DNA of 64,000 bases from Chitinophagaceae bacterium (GTDB taxonomy: Bacteria > Bacteroidota > Bacteroidia > Chitinophagales > Chitinophagaceae): assembly GCA_019745155.1 (NCBI GenBank), contig JAIETM010000005.1:124001-188000 (forward strand), read 5' to 3'. The position numbers and the translations under genes are program-made. The notes under the pieces were generated by a model that ran no database searches, had not been told where the DNA came from, and saw nothing but the letters and a program-made list of their open reading frames with translations. Positions 51,936 through 61,900 of this stretch are shown here, piece after piece. How positions within the stretch are numbered: the stretch's first letter is position 1; the number at the start of each line of letters is the position of its first letter.

Positions 51936-52841
51936 CTATTCCAGTACCCATAGATCATTGCTGTAGATAAACTCGGTATGATCTGGAGTGCCGCCATACT
52001 TGCCGCCGGTCATGTAGATTTTTCCTTTAAATACTGTGGCTGCTACACCGCCACGGGGTGACCATGGTGCACGTGCAGCCTGCCATTTTTTGCCATCCTT
52101 GCTGTACAAGACTTCACTAGAAAATCGACCATTTCTGTTGCAGCCTAAAAGCCAGATATGTTCTTTCCAAACAACAGCGGTGTAACCAAAAATTTCTTGT
52201 CCGGGTACAATAGCATCGGTAAGTTTTTCCCAATGTATGGCATCGGTGCTGGTCCAAACATCATTATTCAGCAAGTATAATTTGTTGTTGTGTGTTACTA
52301 CTTGACTATTGCTGCGTTTGCCAAATGGCGCTTCTTTTACTACCTGTTGCCATTGTACACCATTGCTGCTTTTCCAGATATCTGCAAAGCTGGTTTGTTT
52401 ATCTTCTCCACCAATGATCCAAAGCTGGTTTTGAAATACAAATGGGTGATAGAAAAATCTTTGAGGCAATCTGCTTGCTTTAGAAATGGTATCCCAGCTA
52501 CGCATATTGGTAGAGCTGAAAATGATGGGTCTGAATTCAAATTGCTCAATATTGCCTTTGAAATAACCCAATCCCATCAACTCATTGTTGAACAAGATAT
52601 AATCCAGAAATGCATGATTGTAGATAGGATTGCCTAATGCGGATGCTTTCCATTTTTGTCCGTCTGTACTATACCAGACGCCTTTTGGATGTAATACCCA
52701 AAGGGTATCCCTGAAACTGAATAGCTGATAATTATAACTCTTTGGCCAGGGTGCAGCATTGCTGATTTTGCGCCACTTCGGGCCTTGTTGAGCCATGCTC
52801 TGCAGGCTCAGTAAAAGGAGTAGGGTGGTGATGGTTCGCAT
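51936..52841 (-). CDS. Secreted kelch-like beta-propeller protein
   Basis: A 301-residue exported protein (signal MRTITTLLLLLSLQSMAQQ) with about five or six kelch-like repeats of the form FQNQLWIIGGEDKQTSFADIWKS and WKEHIWLLGCNRNGRFSSEV, each followed by SxDGxxW. It should fold as a beta propeller at the cell surface or periplasm. Function unknown; no catalytic residues are evident. Confidence 0.75.
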   Translation of the reverse strand: MRTITTLLLLLSLQSMAQQGPKWRKISNAAPWPKSYNYQLFSFRDTLWVLHPKGVWYSTDGQKWKASALGNPIYNHAFLDYILFNNELMGLGYFKGNIEQFEFRPIIFSSTNMRSWDTISKASRLPQRFFYHPFVFQNQLWIIGGEDKQTSFADIWKSSNGVQWQQVVKEAPFGKRSNSQVVTHNNKLYLLNNDVWTSTDAIHWEKLTDAIVPGQEIFGYTAVVWKEHIWLLGCNRNGRFSSEVLYSKDGKKWQAARAPWSPRGGVAATVFKGKIYMTGGKYGGTPDHTEFIYSNDLWVLE

Positions 52842-52908
52842 ATCAGTTAGATAAAATTGAGACCAGATTCCATAGCGGTAAAACCGCTTTGTGATTGCCT
52901 TAACAGCA

Positions 52909-53325
52909 TCAGATCAAGCCTGCTTCACGAAATACCTGCTGTATGGTTGAATAGCTTTGTTCCAATAATCCCGGCCATTCTTTGGATGTTACCCAACGTA
53001 TTTCCATAATATCTTCTTCTGTTTGTGGTATCAATGGGGCGTAGATACTTGCACGCATATGATACCAATGCGATTCCTTGATAACATCTTGTTGCAGCCA
53101 TTGATCGTAGTATTCATGGCTGGTGGTGCAAATAAATCGGCCCATAATAAGTTCTGTGAGCCCCGTTTCTTCCTTCACTTCCCGCAAAGCGCATTCATCA
53201 ATGCTTTCTTGTGGGTCTAATTTGCCTTTAGGTAAATCCCATTTCCCCCTGCGGAAAATCATCAGGACTTGTCCCAACTCGTTTTCTACGAGTCCACCGG
53301 CTGCTATCAGGGTTCTGTTGGCCAT
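52909..53325 (-). CDS. NUDIX hydrolase
   Basis: A 138-residue single NUDIX domain. The NUDIX box fits G-x5-E-x7-REV-x-EE-x-G (G at the start of GKLDPQESIDECALREVKEE; about residues 35-57), preceded by FRRGKWDLPKG. It hydrolyses a nucleoside diphosphate linked to another group; the substrate is unknown. The ATG at 53325 (MANRTL) is used; the frame is open up to 53367. It is divergent from pyrE. Confidence 0.92.
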   Translation of the reverse strand: MANRTLIAAGGLVENELGQVLMIFRRGKWDLPKGKLDPQESIDECALREVKEETGLTELIMGRFICTTSHEYYDQWLQQDVIKESHWYHMRASIYAPLIPQTEEDIMEIRWVTSKEWPGLLEQSYSTIQQVFREAGLI

Positions 53326-53380
53326 GTTTCGATGTTGAAAATAAGTCGAATAAGCCAAACCACACACAAAGCCGAAGAAT

Positions 53381-53388
53381 TACCTTCG
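53381..53388 (+). promoter_or_regulatory. -7-like box of pyrE (TACCTTCG)
   Basis: TACCTTCG is one base off TAnnTTTG and ends four bases before the pyrE ATG. It predicts an almost leaderless mRNA, as for lepA and pyrB. Confidence 0.45.
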
Positions 53389-53392
53389 CAGC

Positions 53393-54025
53393 ATGAAGAC
53401 CAACGAAAAAGCCATTGCAGAGAAACTCTTACAATCTGGTGCGGTAAAACTGAGTCCGGCCCAACCATTTACTTGGGCAAGCGGCTGGAAGAGCCCGATT
53501 TATTGTGATAATAGAAAATTATTATCCTTCCCCTATGTGCGTGATTTTGTGAAGAGTGAAATGTGCAATGTGATTTTTGAAGAGTTTGGCGATGCTGCTA
53601 TGTTGGCAGGCGTTGCAACTGCGGGTATTGCTTGGGGTGCGCTAGCGGCTGATCAGTTGAAACTGCCCTATATCTATGTACGACCAAAACCAAAAGAACA
53701 TGGTTTGGGTAATCAGATTGAAGGTTTTTATGAAGCCGGACAGCAAGTAGTGGTGATAGAGGATCTGATTTCTACCGGTAAAAGTAGTTTGCAAGTGGTA
53801 GATGTGTTGCGCAAAGCAGGTTTGGAAGTAGTGGGTATGATTTCCATTTTTAATTATGGATTTGATGCTGCCGTTGATGCATTTGCGCAGGCTGGTGTAC
53901 CATTTATTTCATTGACCAATTATGCGCAATTGGTGCAGATTGGATTAGAGAAAGGTATCATCAGTGCGGAACAGGAATCCCTCTTGTTGGATTGGCGCAA
54001 GAATCCTGCGGAATGGGGGAGGTAA
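53393..54025 (+). CDS. pyrE: Orotate phosphoribosyltransferase
   Basis: A 210-residue enzyme forming OMP from orotate and PRPP. Motifs: FTWASGWKSPIYCDNRKLLS, VATAGIAWGALAADQLKLPY, YVRPKPKEHGLGNQIEG and the PRPP loop VVVIEDLISTGKSSLQVVDV (about residues 118-137). Length is normal. It is near, but not in, the pyrR-pyrB unit. Confidence 0.97.
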   Translation: MKTNEKAIAEKLLQSGAVKLSPAQPFTWASGWKSPIYCDNRKLLSFPYVRDFVKSEMCNVIFEEFGDAAMLAGVATAGIAWGALAADQLKLPYIYVRPKPKEHGLGNQIEGFYEAGQQVVVIEDLISTGKSSLQVVDVLRKAGLEVVGMISIFNYGFDAAVDAFAQAGVPFISLTNYAQLVQIGLEKGIISAEQESLLLDWRKNPAEWGR

Positions 54026-54066
54026 TTAAGTCAAAAGTGAAAAGCAAAAAGCAAAAGTAAAGGTTA

Positions 54067-54474
54067 ATGAAAAAGTTAGTTGTAATATTCGCAATGGTGC
54101 TGATTGGGTATGCAGCAGATGCACAAGTGATGTCGGCCAAAGCAACTTGGGTTACTGTTAAATCGAATAACTTAAAATGCTGGCCATGTCAGCAAGCTTT
54201 GGAGCGTTATTTAACAGTAGAAAATAAATCCAATTTTGAAAGTGGCATTCTCCAATGGAAGATCAATTTGTTACAAGGAGAAATACGCTTACAGTTTTTA
54301 CCGGATCGTGTAACAGCTGATCAAATTAAGGAAGCCATTACCGGCGCAGGCTTTGATGCTGATGAGTTGAAAGCAGATTCGGTAGCCTATAAATCGATTC
54401 CGCCCATTTGTAAGCGCGCAGAAGATGGCGGAGGGCCGCAGAAAGGCAAGCCCTGCCATTTTCCAAATAATTAA
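54067..54474 (+). CDS. Secreted HMA-like metal-binding protein
   Basis: A 135-residue exported protein (signal MKKLVVIFAMVLIGYAADAQ). The domain resembles a heavy-metal-associated fold with a CWPC-type motif (NNLKCWPCQQALERYL) and a C-terminal extension rich in Gly and Pro with two further cysteines (PPICKRAEDGGGPQKGKPCH). It may bind copper or another soft metal at the envelope; direct evidence is only the motif. A bidirectional terminator follows. Confidence 0.65.
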   Translation: MKKLVVIFAMVLIGYAADAQVMSAKATWVTVKSNNLKCWPCQQALERYLTVENKSNFESGILQWKINLLQGEIRLQFLPDRVTADQIKEAITGAGFDADELKADSVAYKSIPPICKRAEDGGGPQKGKPCHFPNN

Positions 54475-54475
54475 T

Positions 54476-54508
54476 AAAAAAAGCGAGATGTTCATCATCT
54501 CGCTTTTT
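54476..54508. terminator. Bidirectional terminator between the HMA-like gene and the M28 peptidase gene
   Basis: A 13-bp stem, aaaaagcgagatg/catctcgcttttt with a 5-base loop, and A/T runs on both sides can end transcription from either convergent gene. Confidence 0.8.
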
Positions 54509-54510
54509 AG

Positions 54511-56064
54511 TTAGTTATCAAATCCGCCTCTGCGTTTGGCTTTTACAGGTGCTGGCCAGTTTCTACCTGTTTGTGGATTTACAGGTAGGTCGGCTTTTTC
54601 CGTAGAGCTGCGTTTAGGATCTTCACATGCCATGTAAACGAGAATAGCTGTTACTATGGCGTTATTGCGTAAATCATCAAATACAATCTTGTCGTAGGTA
54701 TCTCTGTTGGTATGCCAGGTATAGTTGAAGTATGACCAGTTCAAAGCGCCTAATGAAAATGCGGGTGCGCCTGCAGCAACAAAAGATGCATGATCGGAGC
54801 CACCACCGCCCGGTTGCCCAGGGAAGGATGTTTTGATGGAGTCTCGATATGCATTGGGTATTGCGGCAATCCATTTGCCTAGATAGTCTTTTGCTTTCGC
54901 GAAACCTGATCCGCCAATATTCACGATACGACCAGTGCCGTTGTCTTGGTTGAATAATGCCTGCAAATTATTCACGATCTCGGGATGATCTTCTACAAAT
55001 GCACGAGAACCATTTAATCCTTGTTCTTCACTTCCCCAATGGCCTACTAGAATGGTACGTTTAGGATTGGGATATACTTTTTTCAAGATGCGCATGGCTT
55101 CCATCATCACCATGGTACCGGTGCCATTATCCGTTGCGCCCGTGCCACCATCCCAAGAATCGAAGTGTGCAGACAGCATGACGTATTCATTGGGCTTTTC
55201 TGTTCCCTTGATTTCGGCTAATGTGTTGAAAGTGGGTACTTCCCCCAATTCTGTTGATTGCGCAAACACACTGATGATGGGTGCTTTACCTGATTCGGTT
55301 AAGCGATAGAGCAGACCGTAATCTTCCAGCATGATATCAATAGTGGGAATTTTCTTGGTAGCAGCGTCAAAGATTTTATTGACGCCAAAACCTTGGCTCC
55401 AGTTACTGCCGATGATACCTGCAGCACCAGCTTTTTCTAATGCCAAAGCAAGCTGGCGATTGGTATAACCTGTTTTGCTGATGCGTTTGCGCCAGGCATC
55501 TGTTGCAGCAGTACGTTCTTTCTGCATATTATCCATGGATGCTTTGGTAGCAAATTCCTTCCAGTTATAATCAGGGCGGCCAGTTGGTTGAGGCATGGAG
55601 ATTAACACAAACTTTCCTTTTACATTCGGTAACCATGCTTGAAATGCCAATGAATCGGCTACATCTGCCAGAATAATGGTTTCCGCTTTTACAGGTTTCT
55701 TCGTCGCAGGGGAGAATGCCAGTTGGGTGGCTTCTAAAGATTTCACCCATGGGCTAATCATATCCACATGCGTAACGCCACGATCCCAGCCACGCCAGGT
55801 ACCATAGTTTTCTCTGCGTGCAGGGATACCGTACTGCTGGTATTGTGCAATGGCCCAGTCGCTGGCTTGCACCATTTTGGAAGAACCCACTAGGCGCGGA
55901 CCAACCCCATCCATTAATTCATGGCTCATTCGTTTGAGCTGAGAGTTGGAGGTAGCTTCTTGGATGATGGCATTAATGATTGGGTCTTGTTGTGCCAGTG
56001 CTGGCTTGCTAATAAAAGCTGTGGCAATCAGCGTTGTGCTTAGAGCTATTTGACGTATACGCAT
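54511..56064 (-). CDS. Secreted M28-family metallopeptidase
   Basis: A 517-residue exported peptidase (signal MRIRQIALSTTLIATAFISKPALAQ). An inserted PA-like region precedes the M28 catalytic domain, with zinc ligands in SAHFDSWDGGTGATDNGTGT (His and Asp), the catalytic Glu in WGSEEQGLNGS, and downstream Asp/His in GGGGSDHASF and NYTWHTNRDTYD. It probably cleaves N-terminal amino acids from peptides outside the cell. No sorting domain is seen at the C-terminus. Confidence 0.93.
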   Translation of the reverse strand: MRIRQIALSTTLIATAFISKPALAQQDPIINAIIQEATSNSQLKRMSHELMDGVGPRLVGSSKMVQASDWAIAQYQQYGIPARRENYGTWRGWDRGVTHVDMISPWVKSLEATQLAFSPATKKPVKAETIILADVADSLAFQAWLPNVKGKFVLISMPQPTGRPDYNWKEFATKASMDNMQKERTAATDAWRKRISKTGYTNRQLALALEKAGAAGIIGSNWSQGFGVNKIFDAATKKIPTIDIMLEDYGLLYRLTESGKAPIISVFAQSTELGEVPTFNTLAEIKGTEKPNEYVMLSAHFDSWDGGTGATDNGTGTMVMMEAMRILKKVYPNPKRTILVGHWGSEEQGLNGSRAFVEDHPEIVNNLQALFNQDNGTGRIVNIGGSGFAKAKDYLGKWIAAIPNAYRDSIKTSFPGQPGGGGSDHASFVAAGAPAFSLGALNWSYFNYTWHTNRDTYDKIVFDDLRNNAIVTAILVYMACEDPKRSSTEKADLPVNPQTGRNWPAPVKAKRRGGFDN

Positions 56065-56222
56065 GCGAATAAATTTGTGTGGTAATGTTAAGGAAAAGAT
56101 GCTTTGGATTGGGAAGAATGTGATGAAATGGGATAATAATTAAGAATTAAAAATTATTAATTAATAATTAAAGAAGCCAATCAACAATCATCAATCAACA
56201 ATAACCAATATTCAATAATGAA
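56065..56222. other. Low-complexity spacer between M28 and DUF2200 genes
   Basis: Contains attaagaattaaaaattatt and caatcatcaatcaacaataa words; no gene. Confidence 0.5.
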
Positions 56223-56579
56223 TCATTTCCGCATAATTTTCTCCAGCGACTTACCCTTGGCCAGCTCGTCTACCAATTTGTCCAGATAACGAACCTGTTG
56301 GGTTAGTGGATTTTCAATGTTCTCTACGCGAATGCCGCAGACGAGTCCGGTAATCAGTGATGCATTGGGGTGGAGCGTAGCTTCTTGAAAGAAATCTGCA
56401 AAGCTTGTTTTGGCTGCAATAAGTGTCTGGAGTTTATCTGAGTTGTAGCCAGTGAGCCATTGAATCACTGCATGTAATTCAGCAACTGTTCTGCCTTTCT
56501 TCTCCACCTTGGCAACATAATGTGGATAGACCGATGCGAAAGACATTTTGGCGATGCGTTCGTCTTGATTCGTATTCAT
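56223..56579 (-). CDS. DUF2200 protein
   Basis: A 118-residue cytoplasmic protein with the DUF2200 pattern: RIAKMSFASVYPHYVAKVEK, GRTVAELHAVIQWLTGYN and the C-terminal VRYLDKLVDELAKGKSLEKI. Function unknown; similar proteins are widely distributed in bacteria. The start-less membrane ORF at 56596-56727 lies 16 bases upstream on the same strand. Confidence 0.92.
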   Translation of the reverse strand: MNTNQDERIAKMSFASVYPHYVAKVEKKGRTVAELHAVIQWLTGYNSDKLQTLIAAKTSFADFFQEATLHPNASLITGLVCGIRVENIENPLTQQVRYLDKLVDELAKGKSLEKIMRK

Positions 56580-56595
56580 AAGCTTTCCAGTTGAT

Positions 56596-56727
56596 CTATT
56601 TGCTGCTGTTCCAACCTTCTATGAAGCCAGATTTAATATCTGTATAATTGGTGATAATCAGTATAGCCAATATCAGCAGGATAAGGCCGATGCGGATGAG
56701 TTGTTTTCCTTTTGTGGTGGATGATAT
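56596..56727 (-). pseudogene. Small membrane ORF without a standard start codon
   Basis: On the minus strand 43 codons encode a plausible small membrane protein: a polar N-terminus with STTKGKQ, a hydrophobic helix IGLILLILAILIITNY and the tail YTDIKSGFIEGWN, ending in TAG. There is no ATG, GTG or TTG in the frame; the codon where Met would be expected is ATA (56725-56727). It may be a gene with a lost or rare start, or a sequencing difference. It lies just upstream of DUF2200. Confidence 0.45.
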
Positions 56728-57053
56728 TGGGTGTGTTTGGATAATAATTGAGCAAGTAATAAATAATCAATTGAGATGTTGCTTTTCATATTTTGATGTT
56801 CTTATACTACCATCATTATGTTACTTTCTTAATTAAATTAATCATATCATAGATACTGTATTGATTTCATTTTTTTCAATTGATGAAAATAATGTGAGAT
56901 AATTAAATTTTTTAGTATATCATCGGCAAACTTATACCTCTAAAATGGTTAATTGAGATAATTAAATTTACAATGACCAATGTAAGTCAATGAAGCTTTT
57001 ATTTTAGCTAAGTAAGACTAATCATTTAAAGATATTAAGGTATGTTTTAATGT
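56728..57053. other. AT-rich spacer without a gene
   Basis: About 325 bases of strongly AT-rich sequence with several aattaaattt words. No supportable ORF, hairpin terminator or RNA was seen. Confidence 0.5.
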
Positions 57054-57833
57054 TTATTTCGGTTCAGGATATTTAGTTTCTCCTACAACGTCGACTAAAT
57101 CAACTTTTTCCCAATCAAAATTGTTTATATTCTTAATCTTCCTGCCGAAATATTCCACATGACAATATAATCCTGAGATAGGTTTGTTTCTTAAATATTC
57201 GTCAGCTAGAGATGAGAACCTGCCAATAATAGGATTTGACATCCCAGCCTCAATGCACTCGAAACCTAATGCTTTTGAGAATAAGACTTTTAATGCCATA
57301 TCTGTGTAATGGAAAAAATGCCAAGGTCTTTCATGTGATGAAAATGAAAAATGTGTCTCTATCATTAAATATCCATCAATCTTTAACATTTTTGCTATTT
57401 CGATGGCCGCTATCCAAGGCATAGCAAAGTGTTCAAAACAAGCACTTGTAAATATCACGTCAAACTTTTCATTTTCTTTAAAATATGATGATAGCTTGTG
57501 CACATCTCCTACAACATCAACATTATCTCCTGGGTAATAATCAAATCCAACATAAGTTGCTTTCGATAAATTTTTCCGTACAAACTCTTTTCTTTTTCCA
57601 GTGACCTCACGACTACCTATTTCTAATACTCTTAGGCCATCTTTATTTGCTATTTCAAATAATTTTTCCCATTGATTACTGTGGTTAAATATTCGTGATA
57701 TTGGTGTGTCTTTATGCAAGTAATTTTCATCGTTCTGTACAATAAATGAAGCTAAATAATTGCTGTCGTGTTTGGCCCAATAATTTAATATAGGATTTGT
57801 AGTAATTCTAGCTAATTTTTTAAATAAACTCAT
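57054..57833 (-). CDS. Class I SAM-dependent methyltransferase, AT-rich
   Basis: A 259-residue methyltransferase-like protein. The SAM-binding motif is LRVLEIGSREVTGKRKEFVR (about residues 68-87), with GFDYYPGDNVDVVGDVHKLS and the acidic FDVIFTSACFEHFAMPW, typical of methyltransferase type 11 domains. The substrate is unknown; such genes are common in glycan clusters. Its low GC differs strongly from neighbours and it is flanked by AT-rich or repeat-filled spacers, suggesting transfer. Confidence 0.8.
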   Translation of the reverse strand: MSLFKKLARITTNPILNYWAKHDSNYLASFIVQNDENYLHKDTPISRIFNHSNQWEKLFEIANKDGLRVLEIGSREVTGKRKEFVRKNLSKATYVGFDYYPGDNVDVVGDVHKLSSYFKENEKFDVIFTSACFEHFAMPWIAAIEIAKMLKIDGYLMIETHFSFSSHERPWHFFHYTDMALKVLFSKALGFECIEAGMSNPIIGRFSSLADEYLRNKPISGLYCHVEYFGRKIKNINNFDWEKVDLVDVVGETKYPEPK

Positions 57834-58545
57834 GGATTATCTATTTTTTAAGTTTATGTTTCACTCTTAAAAAATTAAATAAATATACATTATAATAATC
57901 TCTTTAAAATTTCTTTGAGAATCGAAGGGTACAAAAATTGATTTTTTGATATTATAACAGTCTTTACTGAGCAGTTCTAAATAAAAATTGTTCCTATGTT
58001 TATTGCTTATCGTCGTGTTTGTTGCTAACGAATACACTCGCTAATGTTTAGTACGCCGTAAAGGATGGATTTGGTTGTCATTATGATAGAATATGCTTTA
58101 ATTTAAGCAAAGAGTTTGAATATGAATCGTCAAGCGTCAAACGCTTGCCCGGGGCACTTGGGAGTCTATCCCGATATTTCGGGATCAGTCGTGAAAGTCT
58201 ATTAAATTGAGTATCTAGGGGTGAGAAACGATTTTTTTTGTGTCTCCTCGCGAAACTTTGCATCCTCGCGCCTTTGCGGTGAAAACACACAATTCAGTAC
58301 CCCTCAGTCTCCTTCGGAGACAGCTCCCCTTGGCAGGGGAGCACATCTTATTTATTTAAGAGCTGTGCGGTTAAGCATGCAGCTTTTCGCGTTCCGCGTT
58401 TCACCAATCTTAAATGTCAAATCCAAAATCACAAATCATTAATCCCCAATAATACGGGCAACAAAACCCGCTTTGCAAGGCTCTTTTAAGCCTAAACCCT
58501 TTATTTAAGGGGTAGGCAGAAAGGGGCAGCCTCAAAGCAAACCGC
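57834..58545. repeat. Repeat-bearing spacer upstream of rnpB
   Basis: About 710 bases without a recognisable gene. The 3' part contains the dispersed words cgcgaaactttgcatcctcg and cctttgcggtgaaaa (58249-58285) and a third copy of cctcagtctccttcggagac with ttggcaggggagc (58299-58342), also found around the alcohol dehydrogenase gene at about 30.2 and 31.8 kb. The 5' part is plain AT-rich sequence. Confidence 0.6.
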
Positions 58546-58553
58546 TATTTTTG
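58546..58553 (+). promoter_or_regulatory. -7 box of rnpB (TATTTTTG)
   Basis: TATTTTTG matches TAnnTTTG and sits just before the predicted 5' end of RNase P RNA. Confidence 0.6.
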
Positions 58554-58561
58554 TGTTTACC

Positions 58562-58927
58562 ATATACCCGAACTATCGCTTCTCTAAGCAATTAGAGGGG
58601 AGGAAAGTCCGGACAGCACAGGGCAACCCATCCCGCTAACGGCGGGACCATCGGGCAACCGGTGAGAGACAGTGCCACAGAAAATAACTACCTCAGCAGA
58701 CGCAAGTCTGTTGCGGAAAAGGTGAAAACGTAGGGTAAGAGCCTACGGTTCGTTGTGGAAACGCAACGTTCGGGTAAACCTTGGGTGCTGTAATGCCACG
58801 TATAGTAACCGTAAAAGCGGCTCGCTTGTATTCCGCAAGGAATGGGTTACGGGGTAGGCAGCTTGATTCGCAGAGCAATCTGCAGAACAGATAAATGATA
58901 GTGTAGAAACAGAATCCGGCTTACGAG
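58562..58927 (+). ncRNA. rnpB: RNase P RNA (class A)
   Basis: The bacterial RNase P RNA cores are present in order: gaggaaagtccggacagcac with agggcaa (58600-58626), the gacagtgccacagaaa segment, the ggtaagagcctacgg region, and the 3' acagaatccggcttac (58910-58925), which pairs with the 5' conserved strand. RNase P trims the 5' leader of tRNA precursors. Ends are approximate, by a few bases each. The next ATG is 40 bases downstream. Confidence 0.95.
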
Positions 58928-58967
58928 GTATATGGTTTTATCCAAATCTGCTGAAGAACTGAAACCA

Positions 58968-61900
58968 ATGAACAAGCGAAACAGGTTAATCGGACTATTA
59001 TGCGCCATGCTGATACTCAGCATGCATTTGTCTGCGCAGCAAATCTGTCCGTCTGTTACCATTACAGGGCCTGTTTGTTCTGCAGATGGCATACTCACCG
59101 CTAATATCAATCCGGCAGCAGCTTCACTTACCTGGAGACGTGATGGCAATATTATCGCCGTGTACAATGCTAGTTGGTCAACAGTAGCAACTACGGTTGC
59201 CGGCGGTAAGGGTAAGGGAACTTTGTTAAATCAATTAGACTTTCCTGCTGGCGTATTCGTAGATGCATCAGGCAATGTGTATGTGGCTGATGCGAATAAT
59301 TATCGTGTAATGCGTTGGTCGCCCGGAGATAGTGTGGGTGTTGTGGTTGGTGGTGCCGGTGGCGATGGAAATGCACCTAATCAATTGCGTGCACCCAATA
59401 GTGTTTGGGTAGATGGTTTAGGTAATTTATATGTTGCTGATCGCTTGAACCATCGTATTCAACAAATTGCACCTGGTTCAACAAATGGTGTAACGATTGC
59501 AGGTGGTAATGGTCGCGGTAATCAATTAAACCAATTAAATGAGCCGATGGATGTATTCCTCGATCCAGCAGGAAACATGTATGTGGCCGATGCAGGGAAC
59601 AATCGTGTGATCAGGTATCCGGCGGGTTCTTCTGTTGGAACTGTTGTTGCAGGTGCAGGTGGTTTAGGTAATCAAAATAATCAGTTAAATAGTCCGCAAG
59701 GCGTTTGTGTGGATGCCGCGGGTAATGTGTATGTGGCTGATGCTTTGAATCATCGGGTATTGCGTTTTACACCGGGTAATCAATTTGGTATAGTCGTAGC
59801 AGGTGGTAATACATCTGGTTCTGGACTAAACCAATTGAATGCTCCTTCAGATGTTTGGGTAGATGGTAGCGGCAATTTGTTTATTGCGGATAAGGGCAAT
59901 CATCGTATTGTGCGTTGGATACAAGGCGCTGCTTCTGGAACCGTGATTGTTGGTAACCCACTTGGTATTGCCGGCGCTACATCAACTGAATTACAATTTC
60001 CCTCAAGCATACACTTTGATGCAAGAGGTAATCTCTATGTTGCAGATCAAAATAATTTACGTGTACAAAGATTTGCTGCTGGTGCTTTAAACAATCAGTT
60101 ATTCATTGCAACAGGAGGAACCTATACTGCTACAGTCACATCTTTCACCGGTTGTTCAGTTACTTCATTGCCTTTTGCAGTGAACACATCTCCAACATTG
60201 ACCATCACTGGTAATGCAGCAGTATGTGAAGGCGGTAGCACCACATTAACTGCTGCTGGCTCTGCAAACTATGTTTGGTCGCCAACAACAGGCTTAAACA
60301 CCAATACTGGCCCAACGGTTACAGTGCGTCCAACAGCAACTACAACCTATACGGTAACGAGTACGGCACCGAATGGATGTACCGGTACGTCTGCCATTAC
60401 TGTTTCAGTAAATCCTAAAGTAACAGTAAGCTTGAAAGGGCCAGTATGTACAGGGAATGGACCACTGGAAGCTGTGTTGAATAACGTTCCAGCAAGTTTG
60501 GTGTGGAGATTGGGAAACAATATTGTGGCAAGACATTTACCGAGTTGGGATTCTGTTTCTACAGCTGTTGCAGGTGCTAATGGTTTGGGTATCGGATCTA
60601 AGCAGCTAGTATTACCTGCGGGTATTTTTGTAGATGCACTTGGCAGTGTGTATATCGCAGATGCAGAAAATCATCGTATTCAAAAATGGGCAAAGGGTGC
60701 AACAGAGGGTGTAACAGTTGCAGGTGGTAATGGACCGGGTAATAATCCCAATCAGTTAAACGGACCACAATCAGTATTTGTAGATGCTACTGGTGCCATA
60801 TTGATTGCGGATGCAGGTAATCATCGTATTCAAAAATGGTTTGAAGGATTAAGTTCAGGTGTTACCATTGCAGGTTTTGGTGGTGAAGGTGCTGGATTGA
60901 ATCAACTCAGTACGCCGGTAGGTATTTGGGCTGATGCTGCAGGAAGGTTATACATTTCAGATCAAAATAACCATCGTGTTATTCGCTATAATTCCGGAGA
61001 AATCAGTGGTACTGTGATTGCAGGAGGTAATGGGCCTGGTAGTAATTCTAATCAGTTAAATACACCACAAGGCATTTATGTGGATGCTAGCGGTAACTTG
61101 TTTATTGCAGATGGTTTTAATCACCGCGTGCAACGTTGGGATAATGGTGCAACAACAGGTATTACGATTGCTGGTGGTAATGGATTAGGTAATGCGCCCA
61201 ATCAATTGAATAACCCACAGGGTGTGTTTATTGATGGTGCGGGTCAGCTCTATATTGCAGATAAAACCAATCACCGAATCCAACGTTGGGTAGCTGGTGC
61301 AAGCAGAGGCACTACCATTGCCGGAGATAGCACAGGTGTGCTGGGCAGCAGCTTAAGCAGAATGCAGTTTCCTTCAGGTATTGCAATGGATCCAACAGGT
61401 AATTTGTTTGTATCTGATCAGAATAACTTGCGTGTATTGCGTTTCAATATCAATAGTATCATGCGTAATTACACAGCTGTTTCTGGTGGCAAATATTTTG
61501 TAGAAGCAACCGCATTTAATGGTTGTAATGTGAGCTCAGATTCTATAATGGTTAATGAATCCCCCAGATTGCTGGTGAATGGTAATACATTGATTTGTTC
61601 AGGTGATACAACAGATATTACAGCAACAGGTGCAGATGTCTATAGCTGGTCGCCTGTAACAGGTGTTAGCAATTCTGCTTCAGGTACAGTGAAGATGAGT
61701 CCGGCTTCAACAACTACGTATACTTTATCTGCAGCCAATAACAATGGTTGTAGAACCAGTGCAACAGTAGTGATTACAGTGAATCCAAAGCCGACTGTGG
61801 TGATTGATGGCGACAATTGTATTACTACTAGTGGTGAACTGATTGCTAGAACAATCAATGTGCCGGCTAATCTGCGTTGGTTTAGAAAAGATACCTTAAT

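Noticed and set aside
58693-59167. Minus-strand frames over rnpB and the start of the NHL gene
   Set aside because: They are antisense to the RNase P RNA core and to the signal peptide region of the NHL protein.
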